From assembly GCA_900550395.1 (NCBI GenBank), contig URSD01000006.1:16397-80396 (forward strand): a DNA stretch of 64,000 nt. Reading direction: 5' to 3'. This DNA is from an uncultured Porphyromonadaceae bacterium (GTDB lineage Bacteria; Bacteroidota; Bacteroidia; Bacteroidales; Muribaculaceae). A program made the position numbers and the translations under genes. The notes under the pieces are model-generated. The model was not told where the DNA came from and made no database searches. It was given only the letters and a program-made list of their open reading frames with translations. This document shows positions 35,300 through 43,386 of the stretch, piece after piece (positions within the stretch are counted from its first letter, which is position 1; each line of letters starts with the position of its first letter).

Positions 35300-36979
35300 T
35301 TATTTGTTATTGGTTTGTTTTCTGTTATTCTTGACGCGCGCGGCGGCTTTGCCTACTGCGAGCGCGTATGCCTTGTCGTAGTGTGTGTGGAAGTGGCTCC
35401 AGCGGGCAAGGTCGGCTGTGCCGCGGGCGCGCTCGGCGGTTTCGCCGCGTCGTGCGGCCGAGGAGTCGCACAGGGAACTGATGGCCTCGGCTACACCGTC
35501 CACTGTCCGGGCGTAGTTGTCGTCGTTACGTTCTATCACCTCGACTCCGCAATCCTCCATGCCTCCGCGGCAGGCGCTCCGTACCCACTGGCCGAAGCCG
35601 CTGAGCGAGGTCGTAACTGTGGGGACTCCGAATGCTATGCTTTCCAGCGGCGTGTAGCCCCACGGCTCGTAGTAGGATGCGAACACGGTGGCGTCGGCGC
35701 CGGGCAGCAGCTGGTAGTAGGTCTTGTTGAAGATGCCGTCGGTGCCGTTGAGATAGCACGGCACGTATATCACGTGTACGCTGTGGCGTCCGTGGGCGAA
35801 TCCCAGGGCGTGGATGCGGGCGTTGACGGGGTCCTCATTGTAGTTGTTTAGCCAGTGGGTCAGCACGGGGTCGGGCATACCGCAGTAGCGGTGCTCGTCG
35901 AGGGCAGAACGGAGCTCGGGCCGCGGGCACTGAACCCATGCGGGGACCATTACGTAGGCAACTATATGGGTATCTTTGTCCGGCGCGTCGAGCGTAGCCA
36001 TGGCGTCAAGGAAGACGTCGAGGCCTTTATTGCGGTACTCGCAGCGCCCCGAGCTTATGACGATGAATGTGTCGTTGTCGGGCAGCGTGTCGCCGGTAAG
36101 GGCACGGGCCACGTCGAGCATTGCGCGGCGGGCGTCGCGTCGTGCGGCCTTGCGTCGTGAGGGCGCCGGCACGAACGACGGCTCGAAGCCGTTGGGCGTA
36201 ACTACGTCGGGGCGTCGCTGAAGCAGGCGGGCGCACTCCTCGGCCGTGACGTCGCTCACTGTGGTGAAGGCGTCGGCCACATGTGCGGCGGTCTTCTCCA
36301 GACTGTGCTTGGCCTCCATGTTCAGCTCCCGTGCCATCTGGTCGCCGTCGTATGCGTCTAGGTAGCGGTACAGGTCCTTGCCGTTGCCGCAGATGCTGCG
36401 GCCTATGCTCGTGGCGTGTGTGGTGAACACGGTCGCCACCTGCGGCAGCCGGTCGGCCACGTAGAGCAGTCCCATGCCTGTGGTCCATTCGTCGAAGTGA
36501 GTCACCACGTTCCGGGCCTTGTCGCCGAGGAAGTTGACAATGCTCTCTATCACGATGCCGGCGGCGCGTGCGAAAGCGCAACCTTCGTCGTAGTCGCCGT
36601 AGGCGTGCAGCGAGTCTACGCCGAAGCGTTCCCACATGTGGGAATAAAAATCATTTTTTGAAGCGTATAGGGTGTCGAAGCTGACGAGAATGGCAAGCGG
36701 ACGACCGGGAATCTCCCAGCGTCCTGTGCGCACCTTTATGCCATAAGGCAGTGCGGCATCCGCTGCCCAGACCGAGAGCTTGGTACGCTGTTCGCTGAAC
36801 CATGGCGACGGATTCGCATCGGTCCAGACGTCCGGGCCTATGAATATCACCTTGTCTTTATGAGCCTCCTGCATGGTCTTCGCCTTTGTGGAAAGCACGG
36901 TGTAGATGCCTCCCACTTTGTTGCAGACTTCCCAGCTCGTCTCAAAGATAAGGTCGATGTCTTTGTTCTTGACTGTCAT
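35300..36979 (-). CDS. Glycogen synthase, GT3 (eukaryote-like, UDP-glucose) type
   Basis: Elongates alpha-1,4-glucan. The 559-residue protein begins MTVKNKDIDLIFETSWEVCNKVGGIYTVLSTKA, which resembles the GT3 glycogen synthases of fungi and animals and is the form used by Bacteroidetes, rather than the GT5 GlgA of Proteobacteria. GT-B motifs later in the chain include VTHFDEWTTGMGLLYV, FTTHATSIGRS and YYEPWGYTPLESIAFG with the catalytic EPWGYTPLE. A TTG codon just before the ATG is not needed as start. The promoter box TAACTTTG lies 21 bases upstream. No ADP-glucose pyrophosphorylase is in the window, which agrees with UDP-glucose as donor (inference). Confidence 0.9.
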   Translation of the reverse strand: MTVKNKDIDLIFETSWEVCNKVGGIYTVLSTKAKTMQEAHKDKVIFIGPDVWTDANPSPWFSEQRTKLSVWAADAALPYGIKVRTGRWEIPGRPLAILVSFDTLYASKNDFYSHMWERFGVDSLHAYGDYDEGCAFARAAGIVIESIVNFLGDKARNVVTHFDEWTTGMGLLYVADRLPQVATVFTTHATSIGRSICGNGKDLYRYLDAYDGDQMARELNMEAKHSLEKTAAHVADAFTTVSDVTAEECARLLQRRPDVVTPNGFEPSFVPAPSRRKAARRDARRAMLDVARALTGDTLPDNDTFIVISSGRCEYRNKGLDVFLDAMATLDAPDKDTHIVAYVMVPAWVQCPRPELRSALDEHRYCGMPDPVLTHWLNNYNEDPVNARIHALGFAHGRHSVHVIYVPCYLNGTDGIFNKTYYQLLPGADATVFASYYEPWGYTPLESIAFGVPTVTTSLSGFGQWVRSACRGGMEDCGVEVIERNDDNYARTVDGVAEAISSLCDSSAARRGETAERARGTADLARWSHFHTHYDKAYALAVGKAAARVKNNRKQTNNK

Positions 36980-36999
36980 CAATTATCGGTTTGGGACTG

Positions 37000-37007
37000 C
37001 AAAGTTA
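37000..37007 (-). promoter_or_regulatory. -7 box (TAACTTTG) of the glycogen synthase-phosphorylase operon
   Basis: Minus-strand TAACTTTG located 20 bases upstream of the ATG; no clear -33 TTG. Confidence 0.6.
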
Positions 37008-37073
37008 CGAATAAATTTTGAATTAGCGGCAGAATAGGGGTAAATTGTTATTAAACACGTTTTTAAATATCGT

Positions 37074-37655
37074 TTAAATATCATGCCTGCTTTTGCATCG
37101 GCAGCTGTTGAGATGGTCGTCGATGAAGCCTGTGGCCTGGAGGAAAGAGTAGCAGATGGTGGAGCCGAAGAAGCGGAATCCGCGGCGCCGCATGTCGCAG
37201 CTGATGGCGTCGGACAGTGGCGAAGTCACAGGCATTGCGCCGGGGTGGGGCACATCGTTGACAATTCTTTTGCCTCCCGGCAGAAAGCCCGCGATGTAGT
37301 TGTAAAAGGAACCGAATTCCTGCACTATTTCGCCGAAGAGCCGCGCGTTGGCGACGGCACTATGTATCTTGCGCCGGTTTCGGACGATGGCGTCGCAACG
37401 GGCCAGACGCTCCTCGTCGTCCGGCGTCATTTCAGCCACACGTCTGTAGTCGAAATTATGGAACGCACGGCGGTAGCCCTCGCGCTTGCGCAATATTGTT
37501 ATCCATGACAGACCGGCCTGTGCGCCTTCAAGCAGCAGGAATTCAAAAAGAACGTTGTCGTCCGTCACGGGACGTCCCCATTCCTCGTCGTGGTATTTTA
37601 TATATAGCGGGTCGTCGCCGCACCAGGGGCAGCGACCGGTCACGGAATTATTCAT
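37074..37655 (-). CDS. tag: DNA-3-methyladenine glycosylase I
   Basis: Base-excision enzyme that removes 3-methyladenine from alkylated DNA. The 193 residues begin with the zinc-snap and active-site region RCPWCGDDPLYIKYHDEEWG. The aromatic base pocket follows (LLLEGAQAGLSWITILRKR), and the C-terminal GFRFFGSTICYSFLQATGFIDDH carries the remaining zinc ligands. Length and motif order match TagI. It overlaps the end of the upstream flavin reductase gene by 8 bases; the two form a small operon with the MmcQ gene. Confidence 0.95.
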   Translation of the reverse strand: MNNSVTGRCPWCGDDPLYIKYHDEEWGRPVTDDNVLFEFLLLEGAQAGLSWITILRKREGYRRAFHNFDYRRVAEMTPDDEERLARCDAIVRNRRKIHSAVANARLFGEIVQEFGSFYNYIAGFLPGGKRIVNDVPHPGAMPVTSPLSDAISCDMRRRGFRFFGSTICYSFLQATGFIDDHLNSCRCKSRHDI

Positions 37656-38217
37656 TCTTCAACGCTTTGCCGTCGGCAAAAGCATTGCCGATGCGCCGCC
37701 CGAGCTCAATGTAGCCGTTATGGACGGGATCGAATGTTATCAGGCGCATTTTCTCCACGTCTGGCTTGCCGTCGTCGGCCAGGAAGTTTTCGTCGCAGAC
37801 GATGTTGACAATTTCGGCCACGATGTAGTAGCCCGTTTCCGATTCGTACAGCTTTTCCTTAATGCGGCACTCCATGGTCATGGGGAAGCAGCTGAATACA
37901 GGCGCGTCAACGTTGGCGGCCTTTGTCGATTCCCATCCTGTACGTGCCATCTTGTCGGGATGCGTACGCGCGCTCACGAGGCCTACGTAGTCCGATGCCA
38001 CAAGCGTGTCGGCGGTGGCGAATGCCACGGTGAAGTCGCCGCATCGGTTCAGGTTGGCCGTCGTTGCGTGGCTGCCCATAGAAATCATTATCTCTGTTGC
38101 ATCCCACTGACCGCCCCATGCGGCGTTCATTGCGTTGGGAGTGCCGTCGGCGTTGTATGTGCCTATTATGAGTACCGGCTGCGGAAGCATCCAGGCTTTG
38201 GGTTTGAAGTCCTTCAT
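37648..38217 (-). CDS. Flavin reductase-like (FMN-binding split barrel) protein
   Basis: A 189-residue cytoplasmic protein of the flavin reductase-like/DIM6 family. The ATG at 38217 gives MKDFKPKAWMLPQPVLIIGTYNADGTPNAMNAAWGG, where the PQPVLIIGT and N-A-WGG parts are the FMN-binding split-barrel motif. TIDLTVAFATADTLVASDYVGLVS-type residues (DFTVAFATADTLVASDYVG) form the second part of the flavin site. The exact electron acceptor is not predictable. Upstream in-frame codons overlap the preceding gene and were excluded. Operon with MmcQ (16 bases upstream) and tag (overlapping). Confidence 0.88.
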   Translation of the reverse strand: MKDFKPKAWMLPQPVLIIGTYNADGTPNAMNAAWGGQWDATEIMISMGSHATTANLNRCGDFTVAFATADTLVASDYVGLVSARTHPDKMARTGWESTKAANVDAPVFSCFPMTMECRIKEKLYESETGYYIVAEIVNIVCDENFLADDGKPDVEKMRLITFDPVHNGYIELGRRIGNAFADGKALKNE

Positions 38218-38233
38218 ATATATAATATGTGGT

Positions 38234-38599
38234 TCAGTGTTTTGTTCGTTTGCTTTTGGGCGTGTATTTGTCCCTGACGAGTTCGTATGACCTGTCAATG
38301 AGCCGCAGCACATCTTTGTCGGAGATGTCGCCGTTCAGGTCGAGCCGTACCCAGTGCCGCGGGTCCATGTTCAGAGGATTACCTGCCGACATGTGCCTCG
38401 ATTTAAGTTCCTCTATCTCATCGGGTGTGGATTTCACGTTGACCCATGAAAAATCGTCCATATCGGTGTAACAGAACATATGGTCGAGAACATAGAATAC
38501 AAGTATCGACTCATATCGGCGCGCGAATTTGCCGAACGGAGTTTTCTCGGTGGCTCCGTCCATTGCCATGCAGTATTCTCGCAATTCCTCGATGTTCAT
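38234..38599 (-). CDS. MmcQ/YjbR-family protein
   Basis: A 121-residue protein starting MNIEELREYCMAMDGATEKTPFG. The TEKTPFG motif, a central VFYVLDHMFCYTDMDDFSWVNVK sheet and C-terminal HWVRLDLNGDISDKDVLRLIDRSYELV are typical of the YjbR/CyaY-like fold. These proteins are annotated as DNA-binding, but the evidence for a specific role is thin. Twelve upstream codons overlap the promoter box and were left out. First gene of the MmcQ-flavin reductase-tag operon. Confidence 0.88.
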   Translation of the reverse strand: MNIEELREYCMAMDGATEKTPFGKFARRYESILVFYVLDHMFCYTDMDDFSWVNVKSTPDEIEELKSRHMSAGNPLNMDPRHWVRLDLNGDISDKDVLRLIDRSYELVRDKYTPKSKRTKH

Positions 38600-38604
38600 T
38601 ATTG

Positions 38605-38612
38605 CAAAATTA
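38605..38612 (-). promoter_or_regulatory. -7 box (TAATTTTG) of the MmcQ operon, possible leaderless start
   Basis: Minus-strand TAATTTTG ends 5 bases before the ATG at 38599, so the transcript would start at the start codon. Confidence 0.55.
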
Positions 38613-38657
38613 GCATTTTCAGCTCTTATATACAAATTTTAGAGCATACGGCAACGC

Positions 38658-38684
38658 CGGTCATGTCTTTGGACGGCATGACCG
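38658..38684 (-). terminator. Hairpin after the accessory beta-barrel gene, probable terminator
   Basis: CGGTCATG and CATGACCG form an 8-base stem about 20 bases past the barrel gene stop. No U run follows, so termination strength is uncertain. Confidence 0.4.
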
Positions 38685-38702
38685 ACGCTTTTGTCGGGGT
38701 AT

Positions 38703-39329
38703 TCAGAATATCCAGGCGGCGGATATTCCCAATGTCTGATTGTAGAGGCTGTTGTGTTGTTCGGTGAAGTCGATTCCGTAGTTAAGGCCCAGTTGCAGAT
38801 GGTTTCGCAACTGCATGGCGGCTCCGAAGCCCCAGCCGCAGCTTACGCGACGGTAGGCACCGTCATCTCCGAAGCAGTGATATTTTTCGGTCAGTCCGCT
38901 TTTCGCATCGGTTGTCCGGGCGTTGCCCCAAAGACCGACGGCAAGGTAGGGACCGGTTTCGAGCTGGAGTTTCATGGCTTCTGACAGCCGGAAGCGGTAT
39001 CCGGCCTGCAGAGGTACTTGCAGATACCAGGGCCGGAAAGTGCTGCTGTAGTTCTGATGGATATAGCCGTCGTCTTCGCCGTCGAATACAGAACTGTCTT
39101 TGCCGGGTTTATAGTGGAGACCTGCACCTGAGCGCAAATACCATCCTGTATTGTTTTTGCCGAAATTATACTCCAGACGATATGCAATGTTGAATGCCGG
39201 CTGCACGTCGCCCGAACTGTTTACCGGTTTGGACAGGCCGACTCCGGCCTCTACTCCATGCCGCAGACTCTGAGCTTCTGCTATCGAATTCCCGGCAATC
39301 AGCAATAGTAACAATAAAAGCTTTTTCAT
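38703..39329 (-). CDS. Outer membrane beta-barrel protein (PorT/OmpW-like size), accessory block
   Basis: A 208-residue exported protein with signal peptide MKKLLLLLLLIAGNSIAEA. Alternating strands such as VEAGVGLSKPV, FNIAYRLEYNFG, WYLRSGAGLHYKPG, WYLQVPLQAGYRF, MKLQLETGPYLAVGLWG and LQLGLNYGIDF predict an eight-stranded barrel ending in aromatic AAWIF. This matches the general outer membrane beta-barrel family of Bacteroidetes. The function is unknown. Its ATG overlaps the stop of the lipoprotein gene by four bases (ATGA), so the two products are made together and may interact at the outer membrane (inference). Confidence 0.82.
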   Translation of the reverse strand: MKKLLLLLLLIAGNSIAEAQSLRHGVEAGVGLSKPVNSSGDVQPAFNIAYRLEYNFGKNNTGWYLRSGAGLHYKPGKDSSVFDGEDDGYIHQNYSSTFRPWYLQVPLQAGYRFRLSEAMKLQLETGPYLAVGLWGNARTTDAKSGLTEKYHCFGDDGAYRRVSCGWGFGAAMQLRNHLQLGLNYGIDFTEQHNSLYNQTLGISAAWIF

Positions 39330-40228
39330 TTTACAAGAATACTGTTGATGGTCTTGGTGACTTTGTTATTGCTGTTTCTCGTACATGAGAAGTTTGTGAC
39401 CTTCATATTGACATATGGCGAATATTTTGAAGCAATAGCAGGTGTTATATAGTCCCCTTTTTTATGATGTATCTTTATCATCGACTTGACATTCCCTCTC
39501 CAGAATTCAAGTGTACCGTCATGTCCACAGCCTTTATCGTATTTCTTCCAAAAAAATATGCTTCGGAATGTCCTGACTCTGAAAGCCATTTTATCGCCCA
39601 TGCGTCCGAGTGTCAGTTCGCTCTTGTATTTCTTGTTCTTTACTGATACAGTAGCCTTTTTGAACTCTATGAATTTCCCGTCATAAGCTGGTTTGGGACC
39701 TTTTCTATTTTGGTGGGGAGCGCTGATTACATTATTACCGACAACGATATATCCGTGCGCGCTTCCTACAAGTTCAAGCGTGTCATCGACAAATTTCAGA
39801 TAAGGTGTCAGGTCGTATTCATCCTCAGTATTAAGTTCAAGCACATTAGCATATCTTGTGCGATATTCGCGTACTTTAAGATTTATACTGACAGAATCAG
39901 CTTCTTCCATATCGAATATAGAGTCGAGGTTCATTTCCGCTTTGCGAACGATAGTATATGCGCCTTCAAAACCGATTTCGTTGAAGTAGCTGTCTCTTTC
40001 GTCCGGGGTCATACTTTGCAGTTTGTGAATGGTTGATTGGTATGCCAGATCATCATCAAACCAAAGTACATCTTCATTGGAGAGTGAGTCGCTCTCGGAA
40101 CGGCTGCCGAGATAATCGCCGAGAGAGACTACTTTCACGCCATTTTCGGCTGCAAGGGGCGTGACGGGTTCGTCGCCCTGGGTGCATGACCCCAGTGTTG
40201 CCGCTGCTATAACGGCAAGTAGAAACAA
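39326..40228 (-). CDS. Putative surface lipoprotein of unknown function with an apparently frame-shifted start
   Basis: I do not recognise the family. In the open frame the protein begins at a TTG codon (FLLAVIAAATLGSC), with lipobox LGSC but without the usual lysines. Thirteen bases upstream an ATG (40239-40241) is followed by a run of eight A; with seven A the frame would read MKKILFLLAVIAAATLGSC, a perfect lipoprotein signal. With eight A the ATG is out of frame. This is either a sequencing error, phase variation, or slippage during transcription. The mature protein is rich in acidic residues at first (residues 30-125, SDSLSNEDVLWFDDDLAY) and basic towards the end (RTFRSIFFWKKYDKGCGHDG). 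AT-rich compared with flanking genes. It lies 12-25 bases after the DUF3244 gene and is coupled to the barrel gene. Confidence 0.65.
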   Translation of the reverse strand: MFLLAVIAAATLGSCTQGDEPVTPLAAENGVKVVSLGDYLGSRSESDSLSNEDVLWFDDDLAYQSTIHKLQSMTPDERDSYFNEIGFEGAYTIVRKAEMNLDSIFDMEEADSVSINLKVREYRTRYANVLELNTEDEYDLTPYLKFVDDTLELVGSAHGYIVVGNNVISAPHQNRKGPKPAYDGKFIEFKKATVSVKNKKYKSELTLGRMGDKMAFRVRTFRSIFFWKKYDKGCGHDGTLEFWRGNVKSMIKIHHKKGDYITPAIASKYSPYVNMKVTNFSCTRNSNNKVTKTINSILVK

Positions 40229-40253
40229 GATTTTTTTTCATTGTTTTGTGTGA

Positions 40254-40613
40254 TTAGTTGGTTATTGTTATATAGCCTTCGAAGGTTCCGTAGTTGTTGG
40301 TCTCACATGTAATGCTGTATTCGCCGTTATCAATGAGGATGTCGATTTGAGCGTAATTATTCTCGAATACGATTTCAAATTCTGTATAGTAGCCTTCGGA
40401 ATCTGATAATGAGACGTTCATTGACGCCAATTCGAAATTTGAGGTGAAGGATAGTCGTCCATTTTCGTAAGAACAATCTATATGGGTATTAGATGGCTTT
40501 GTTGGACGCGTTGTGGTTTTGGGTTTGCGTATAAGTATTACGTCTTTTTTCCCATCCACGGCGAATGGCAGTAAATTAAATAGAATTAGACAGAAAATGA
40601 TTGGTAGTCTCAT
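40254..40613 (-). CDS. Small secreted DUF3244-type protein
   Basis: A 119-residue protein with signal peptide MRLPIIFCLILFNLLPFAVDG. After a basic linker (LIRKPKTTTRPTKP), the strands IDCSYENGRLSFTSNF, ASMNVSLSDSEGYYTEFEIVF and GEYSITCETNNYGTFEGYITI form a single small beta-sandwich as seen in DUF3244 proteins of Bacteroides. Function is not established. First gene of the DUF3244-lipoprotein-barrel operon, with a TAATTTTG box 26 bases ahead. A regulator gene of the TPR-HTH class ends 249 bases upstream. Confidence 0.75.
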   Translation of the reverse strand: MRLPIIFCLILFNLLPFAVDGKKDVILIRKPKTTTRPTKPSNTHIDCSYENGRLSFTSNFELASMNVSLSDSEGYYTEFEIVFENNYAQIDILIDNGEYSITCETNNYGTFEGYITITN

Positions 40614-40639
40614 GTGATTTATATTTGATTTTGACAATG

Positions 40640-40647
40640 CAAAATTA
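40640..40647 (-). promoter_or_regulatory. -7 box (TAATTTTG) of the DUF3244-lipoprotein-barrel operon
   Basis: Minus-strand TAATTTTG, 26 bases before the DUF3244 ATG. The surrounding 40648-40861 gap is AT-rich with no gene or hairpin that I can recognise; regulator sites for the upstream HTH protein would be expected here. Confidence 0.55.
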
Positions 40648-40861
40648 CAATCAAATCACGCTATGAATTTAAAAATTTGGTTTAATAAACCTATCACTGA
40701 AATGGATTAGTCTATTGATAACCAGATATTTATGTATTAGTTATATGCCGAAAATCTATCAGGATTTAAGATATTGAAATTCAACGCGTTACGCAGTGCA
40801 CTGAGAATCAGATGTTTGTATGATTTTTAGGTATGAATACTTGCTATCTTTATTCAGCGTC

Positions 40862-42469
40862 TCAATCTTTTTTTTTAAGTCTTGCTTTCCTGTTGTAAAC
40901 GGCTTCAATCTTAATATCAAATATTGTGCTTATGGAACGCGAGGATAATCCTATACAAATATACATAAAGAGCATCTTATCATCGGACGATAATGTAGGA
41001 ATATCCTTTTGAATATTATCAACAATGTTATCCATATTTTCGTTGATGTTACGTTCAATGGTGGCAATTACCTCGCTATTATTGCGAATGCTTTGTATTT
41101 CGTTAAGAACGCGGTTATATATTTTGTTCTTTTCACCCGATGTACCATGAACCTCGTAGTAGCTGTTACATAATTTATCCAGTATTTCAAATTTAGAAGC
41201 AAAAACCTTTAATATTTCCTTTTTAAAGCTATCCTCTTTTGACTGGATGTATGCCTCCTTGTCAATAAGTGCATTGTTGCTATACTTAAGAGATTCACTT
41301 AATTGGTATATCAGCATTATTTTTTCGTTGACATCTTTCTTGTGGAGTGCATTACGAAAGTATAATATTGTGATAGAGAATAAAATAACAATTAGGATTA
41401 ATGTTAGGAGAATGCCAATCTTAATCCTATCGTTCCTCAATATGCGTTTGGTCCTTTTTTCTTTGATACGATAGTAATCTTGTGCCTGTTTAGTTGTAGA
41501 CTCATGTATAATATCCTCAAAAATACTGTCTATATTATTGTAAGCCAATTTTAAAGATTTGTAAGCGTCTTCATATTGATCTTTAGACTCATATAGTTGG
41601 CTTTTCAGCAAGTTAAGGTATAAGCTGTTATCAAGTCGCTGCAAATGTTTCTCGGCAAGTGGGTAATTACCGATGTGCATACATATGTTTGCCATGCTTT
41701 TATTCTCATCTTGTGATTTGATGCCATATGTCTGTTCCATATAAGACATTACTTTGTACGCTGCCTTGTAGTCTTCAAGACCGACGTAGGCATTTGCCAT
41801 TATAGACAAAGCTGAAACTGCAAGAATTGTATCGTTGTTTTCCTTTCCGGTTTTATAAACTTTTTTCGCAATTATTAGAGCTGAATCAAGTTTTAGCGAA
41901 TTTACATATGTAGTGGCCAAATCATTTAAAGCATAATCAATATATAAACGATTATTGGTTTTAATGAAGCAATCATACGATTGTCTACTGTATTTTAATG
42001 CATTCCGTTGGCTATATGTATGGTCGTATATGTCGGACATATACCTGTAAATCAGTCCTAAATGGTGATTGTCGTTAAGTTGTTGCGCGAGTTCTTCGGC
42101 TTGGAGCAGGGAGATGATTGCACCGCCATAATTTTTACGTTCAAGGCGGGAAAGTCCTTTGAGATAATTCAGAATCATGCGGTCTCGAGGCAATTCGTCG
42201 CGATGATCTCGGAAATAGGTGTTTGCGGTTTCAAGCAACGAATCGTTGCTGAGATTGTCGCCGCGGCGATTGGCAATCCATACCCGGTAAAGGGCAATGC
42301 GTGCGTCCTCGGCTTCTCCGCTGCCGGCCGGGATGGAATTCAAGACCACCTCCGCGCTGTCAGGATAGTCCGGCAGGAGTGAGGATACATGCCGGAGTGT
42401 GCTCTCCACCGGAGATTCGGCGCAGCAGGCAAGCAGGATGCAGAATGTGGCAAACAACAAGTGTCTCAT
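40862..42469 (-). CDS. Membrane-anchored TPR regulator with C-terminal HTH
   Basis: A 535-residue one-component membrane regulator of the type common in Bacteroidales. The N-terminus is a lipoprotein-like signal (LLFATFCILLACCAES, lipobox LLAC). Residues 30-330 form TPR-like helix pairs (AIISLLQAEELAQQLNDNHH, LGLIYRYMSDIYDH, DYKAAYKVMSYMEQTYG). A single membrane helix sits at about 351-371 (IGILLTLILIVILFSITILY), followed by a coiled coil. The last 35 residues look like a LuxR/GerE-style HTH (LSSDDKMLFMYICIGLSSRS, ISTIFDIKIEAVYNRKARL). This places the TPR sensor outside and the HTH in the cytoplasm. The likely target is the adjacent DUF3244 operon (inference). It follows the CDF gene by 14 bases. 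Confidence 0.8.
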   Translation of the reverse strand: MRHLLFATFCILLACCAESPVESTLRHVSSLLPDYPDSAEVVLNSIPAGSGEAEDARIALYRVWIANRRGDNLSNDSLLETANTYFRDHRDELPRDRMILNYLKGLSRLERKNYGGAIISLLQAEELAQQLNDNHHLGLIYRYMSDIYDHTYSQRNALKYSRQSYDCFIKTNNRLYIDYALNDLATTYVNSLKLDSALIIAKKVYKTGKENNDTILAVSALSIMANAYVGLEDYKAAYKVMSYMEQTYGIKSQDENKSMANICMHIGNYPLAEKHLQRLDNSLYLNLLKSQLYESKDQYEDAYKSLKLAYNNIDSIFEDIIHESTTKQAQDYYRIKEKRTKRILRNDRIKIGILLTLILIVILFSITILYFRNALHKKDVNEKIMLIYQLSESLKYSNNALIDKEAYIQSKEDSFKKEILKVFASKFEILDKLCNSYYEVHGTSGEKNKIYNRVLNEIQSIRNNSEVIATIERNINENMDNIVDNIQKDIPTLSSDDKMLFMYICIGLSSRSISTIFDIKIEAVYNRKARLKKKD

Positions 42470-42483
42470 AGGGTGGGGATGTA

Positions 42484-43386
42484 TCAGTCGGCGGGCTCCA
42501 TGTGGATGGCGATGTGAGTGGCAGGGCCGAAGCGTTCCTTGAGGCGCCGTTCCACATCGGAGGCTATCTCGTGGGCTCGCCGGAGGGTGTAGTCGCCGGG
42601 CATCTTGATGTGCAGCTCGATGGCGCGGTGCGAGCCGATGCTGCGTGTACGCAGACGGTGGAACTTGACGACGCCTGGGGGTGAAGTTACAATCTCGGCG
42701 ATGGCGGCTTTGTCGTCGGCCGAGAGCGATTTTTCAAGCAGCTGGTCGATGCCGGGCCGCGTCAGGGTGTAGGCGGCATGGATAATGAACCCGCTGACGA
42801 TGAAGGCGGCGATGGGGTCGAGCACACGGCCTTTGTCCCCGAGCAGCATTGCGCCGCCGATGCCCACGAGTGTTGCTATGGATGTGAAGGCGTCGCTGCG
42901 GTGGTGCCAGGCGTTGGCTACGAGTGCCGGCGATTCGAGGTGTCGTCCCTGCCGGATAGTGTAACGGAAAAGGATTTCCTTGACGACTATCGAGATTACG
43001 GCAGCCGACAGCGCCCATCCGTTGGGGGCCGCGAGCACATCTCCGCGCCACCACGCGAGGGCGCGCAGCACGGCGTCGATGCCTATCAGTGCGCCGGCGA
43101 TGCCGAGCAGCAGCCCGACCAGCACCGAGGCCAGAGTCTCGTATTTCCCGTGGCCGTAGTCGTGGTCGGCGTCCTCGGGTTTACCGGAGATGCGCACGAA
43201 CAGCAGGACTATCACGTCCGAGATAAGGTCGCTGAGAGAGTGGACGGCGTCGGCAAGCATCGCCGAACTGCGTCCTGCTATACCGGCGAAGAATTTGAAA
43301 AGAACCAGCAGCAGATTTGCCACGCTCCCGATGATGGTGACGCGGTAGATCTGCTGCAGGCGGGAGGTGTCGGTGTCAGAACTCAT
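42484..43386 (-). CDS. Cation diffusion facilitator metal transporter
   Basis: Exports divalent metals such as zinc, iron or manganese by proton antiport. The 300-residue protein has six membrane helices and the paired metal-site motifs: SSAMLADAVHSLSDLISD in TM2 and ANAWHHRSDAFTSIATLVG in TM5, giving HxxxD and DxxxD ligands. The cytoplasmic C-terminal domain (FHRLRTRSIGSHRAIELHIKMPGD) is a ferredoxin-like metal sensor. HDYGHGKYETLASVLVGL is the conserved loop between TM2 and TM3. The gene overlaps the end of the Dabb-family gene by 11 bases. Confidence 0.93.
   Translation of the reverse strand: MSSDTDTSRLQQIYRVTIIGSVANLLLVLFKFFAGIAGRSSAMLADAVHSLSDLISDVIVLLFVRISGKPEDADHDYGHGKYETLASVLVGLLLGIAGALIGIDAVLRALAWWRGDVLAAPNGWALSAAVISIVVKEILFRYTIRQGRHLESPALVANAWHHRSDAFTSIATLVGIGGAMLLGDKGRVLDPIAAFIVSGFIIHAAYTLTRPGIDQLLEKSLSADDKAAIAEIVTSPPGVVKFHRLRTRSIGSHRAIELHIKMPGDYTLRRAHEIASDVERRLKERFGPATHIAIHMEPAD

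Noticed and set aside
38234..38599. MmcQ as a true sequence-specific DNA-binding regulator
   Set aside because: The family name suggests it, but no HTH is visible and the fold is CyaY-like; function left open.
40648..40861. Small RNA or extra gene in the AT-rich gap
   Set aside because: No promoter-hairpin pair and no reading frame with a family-like product; best left as probable regulatory DNA.
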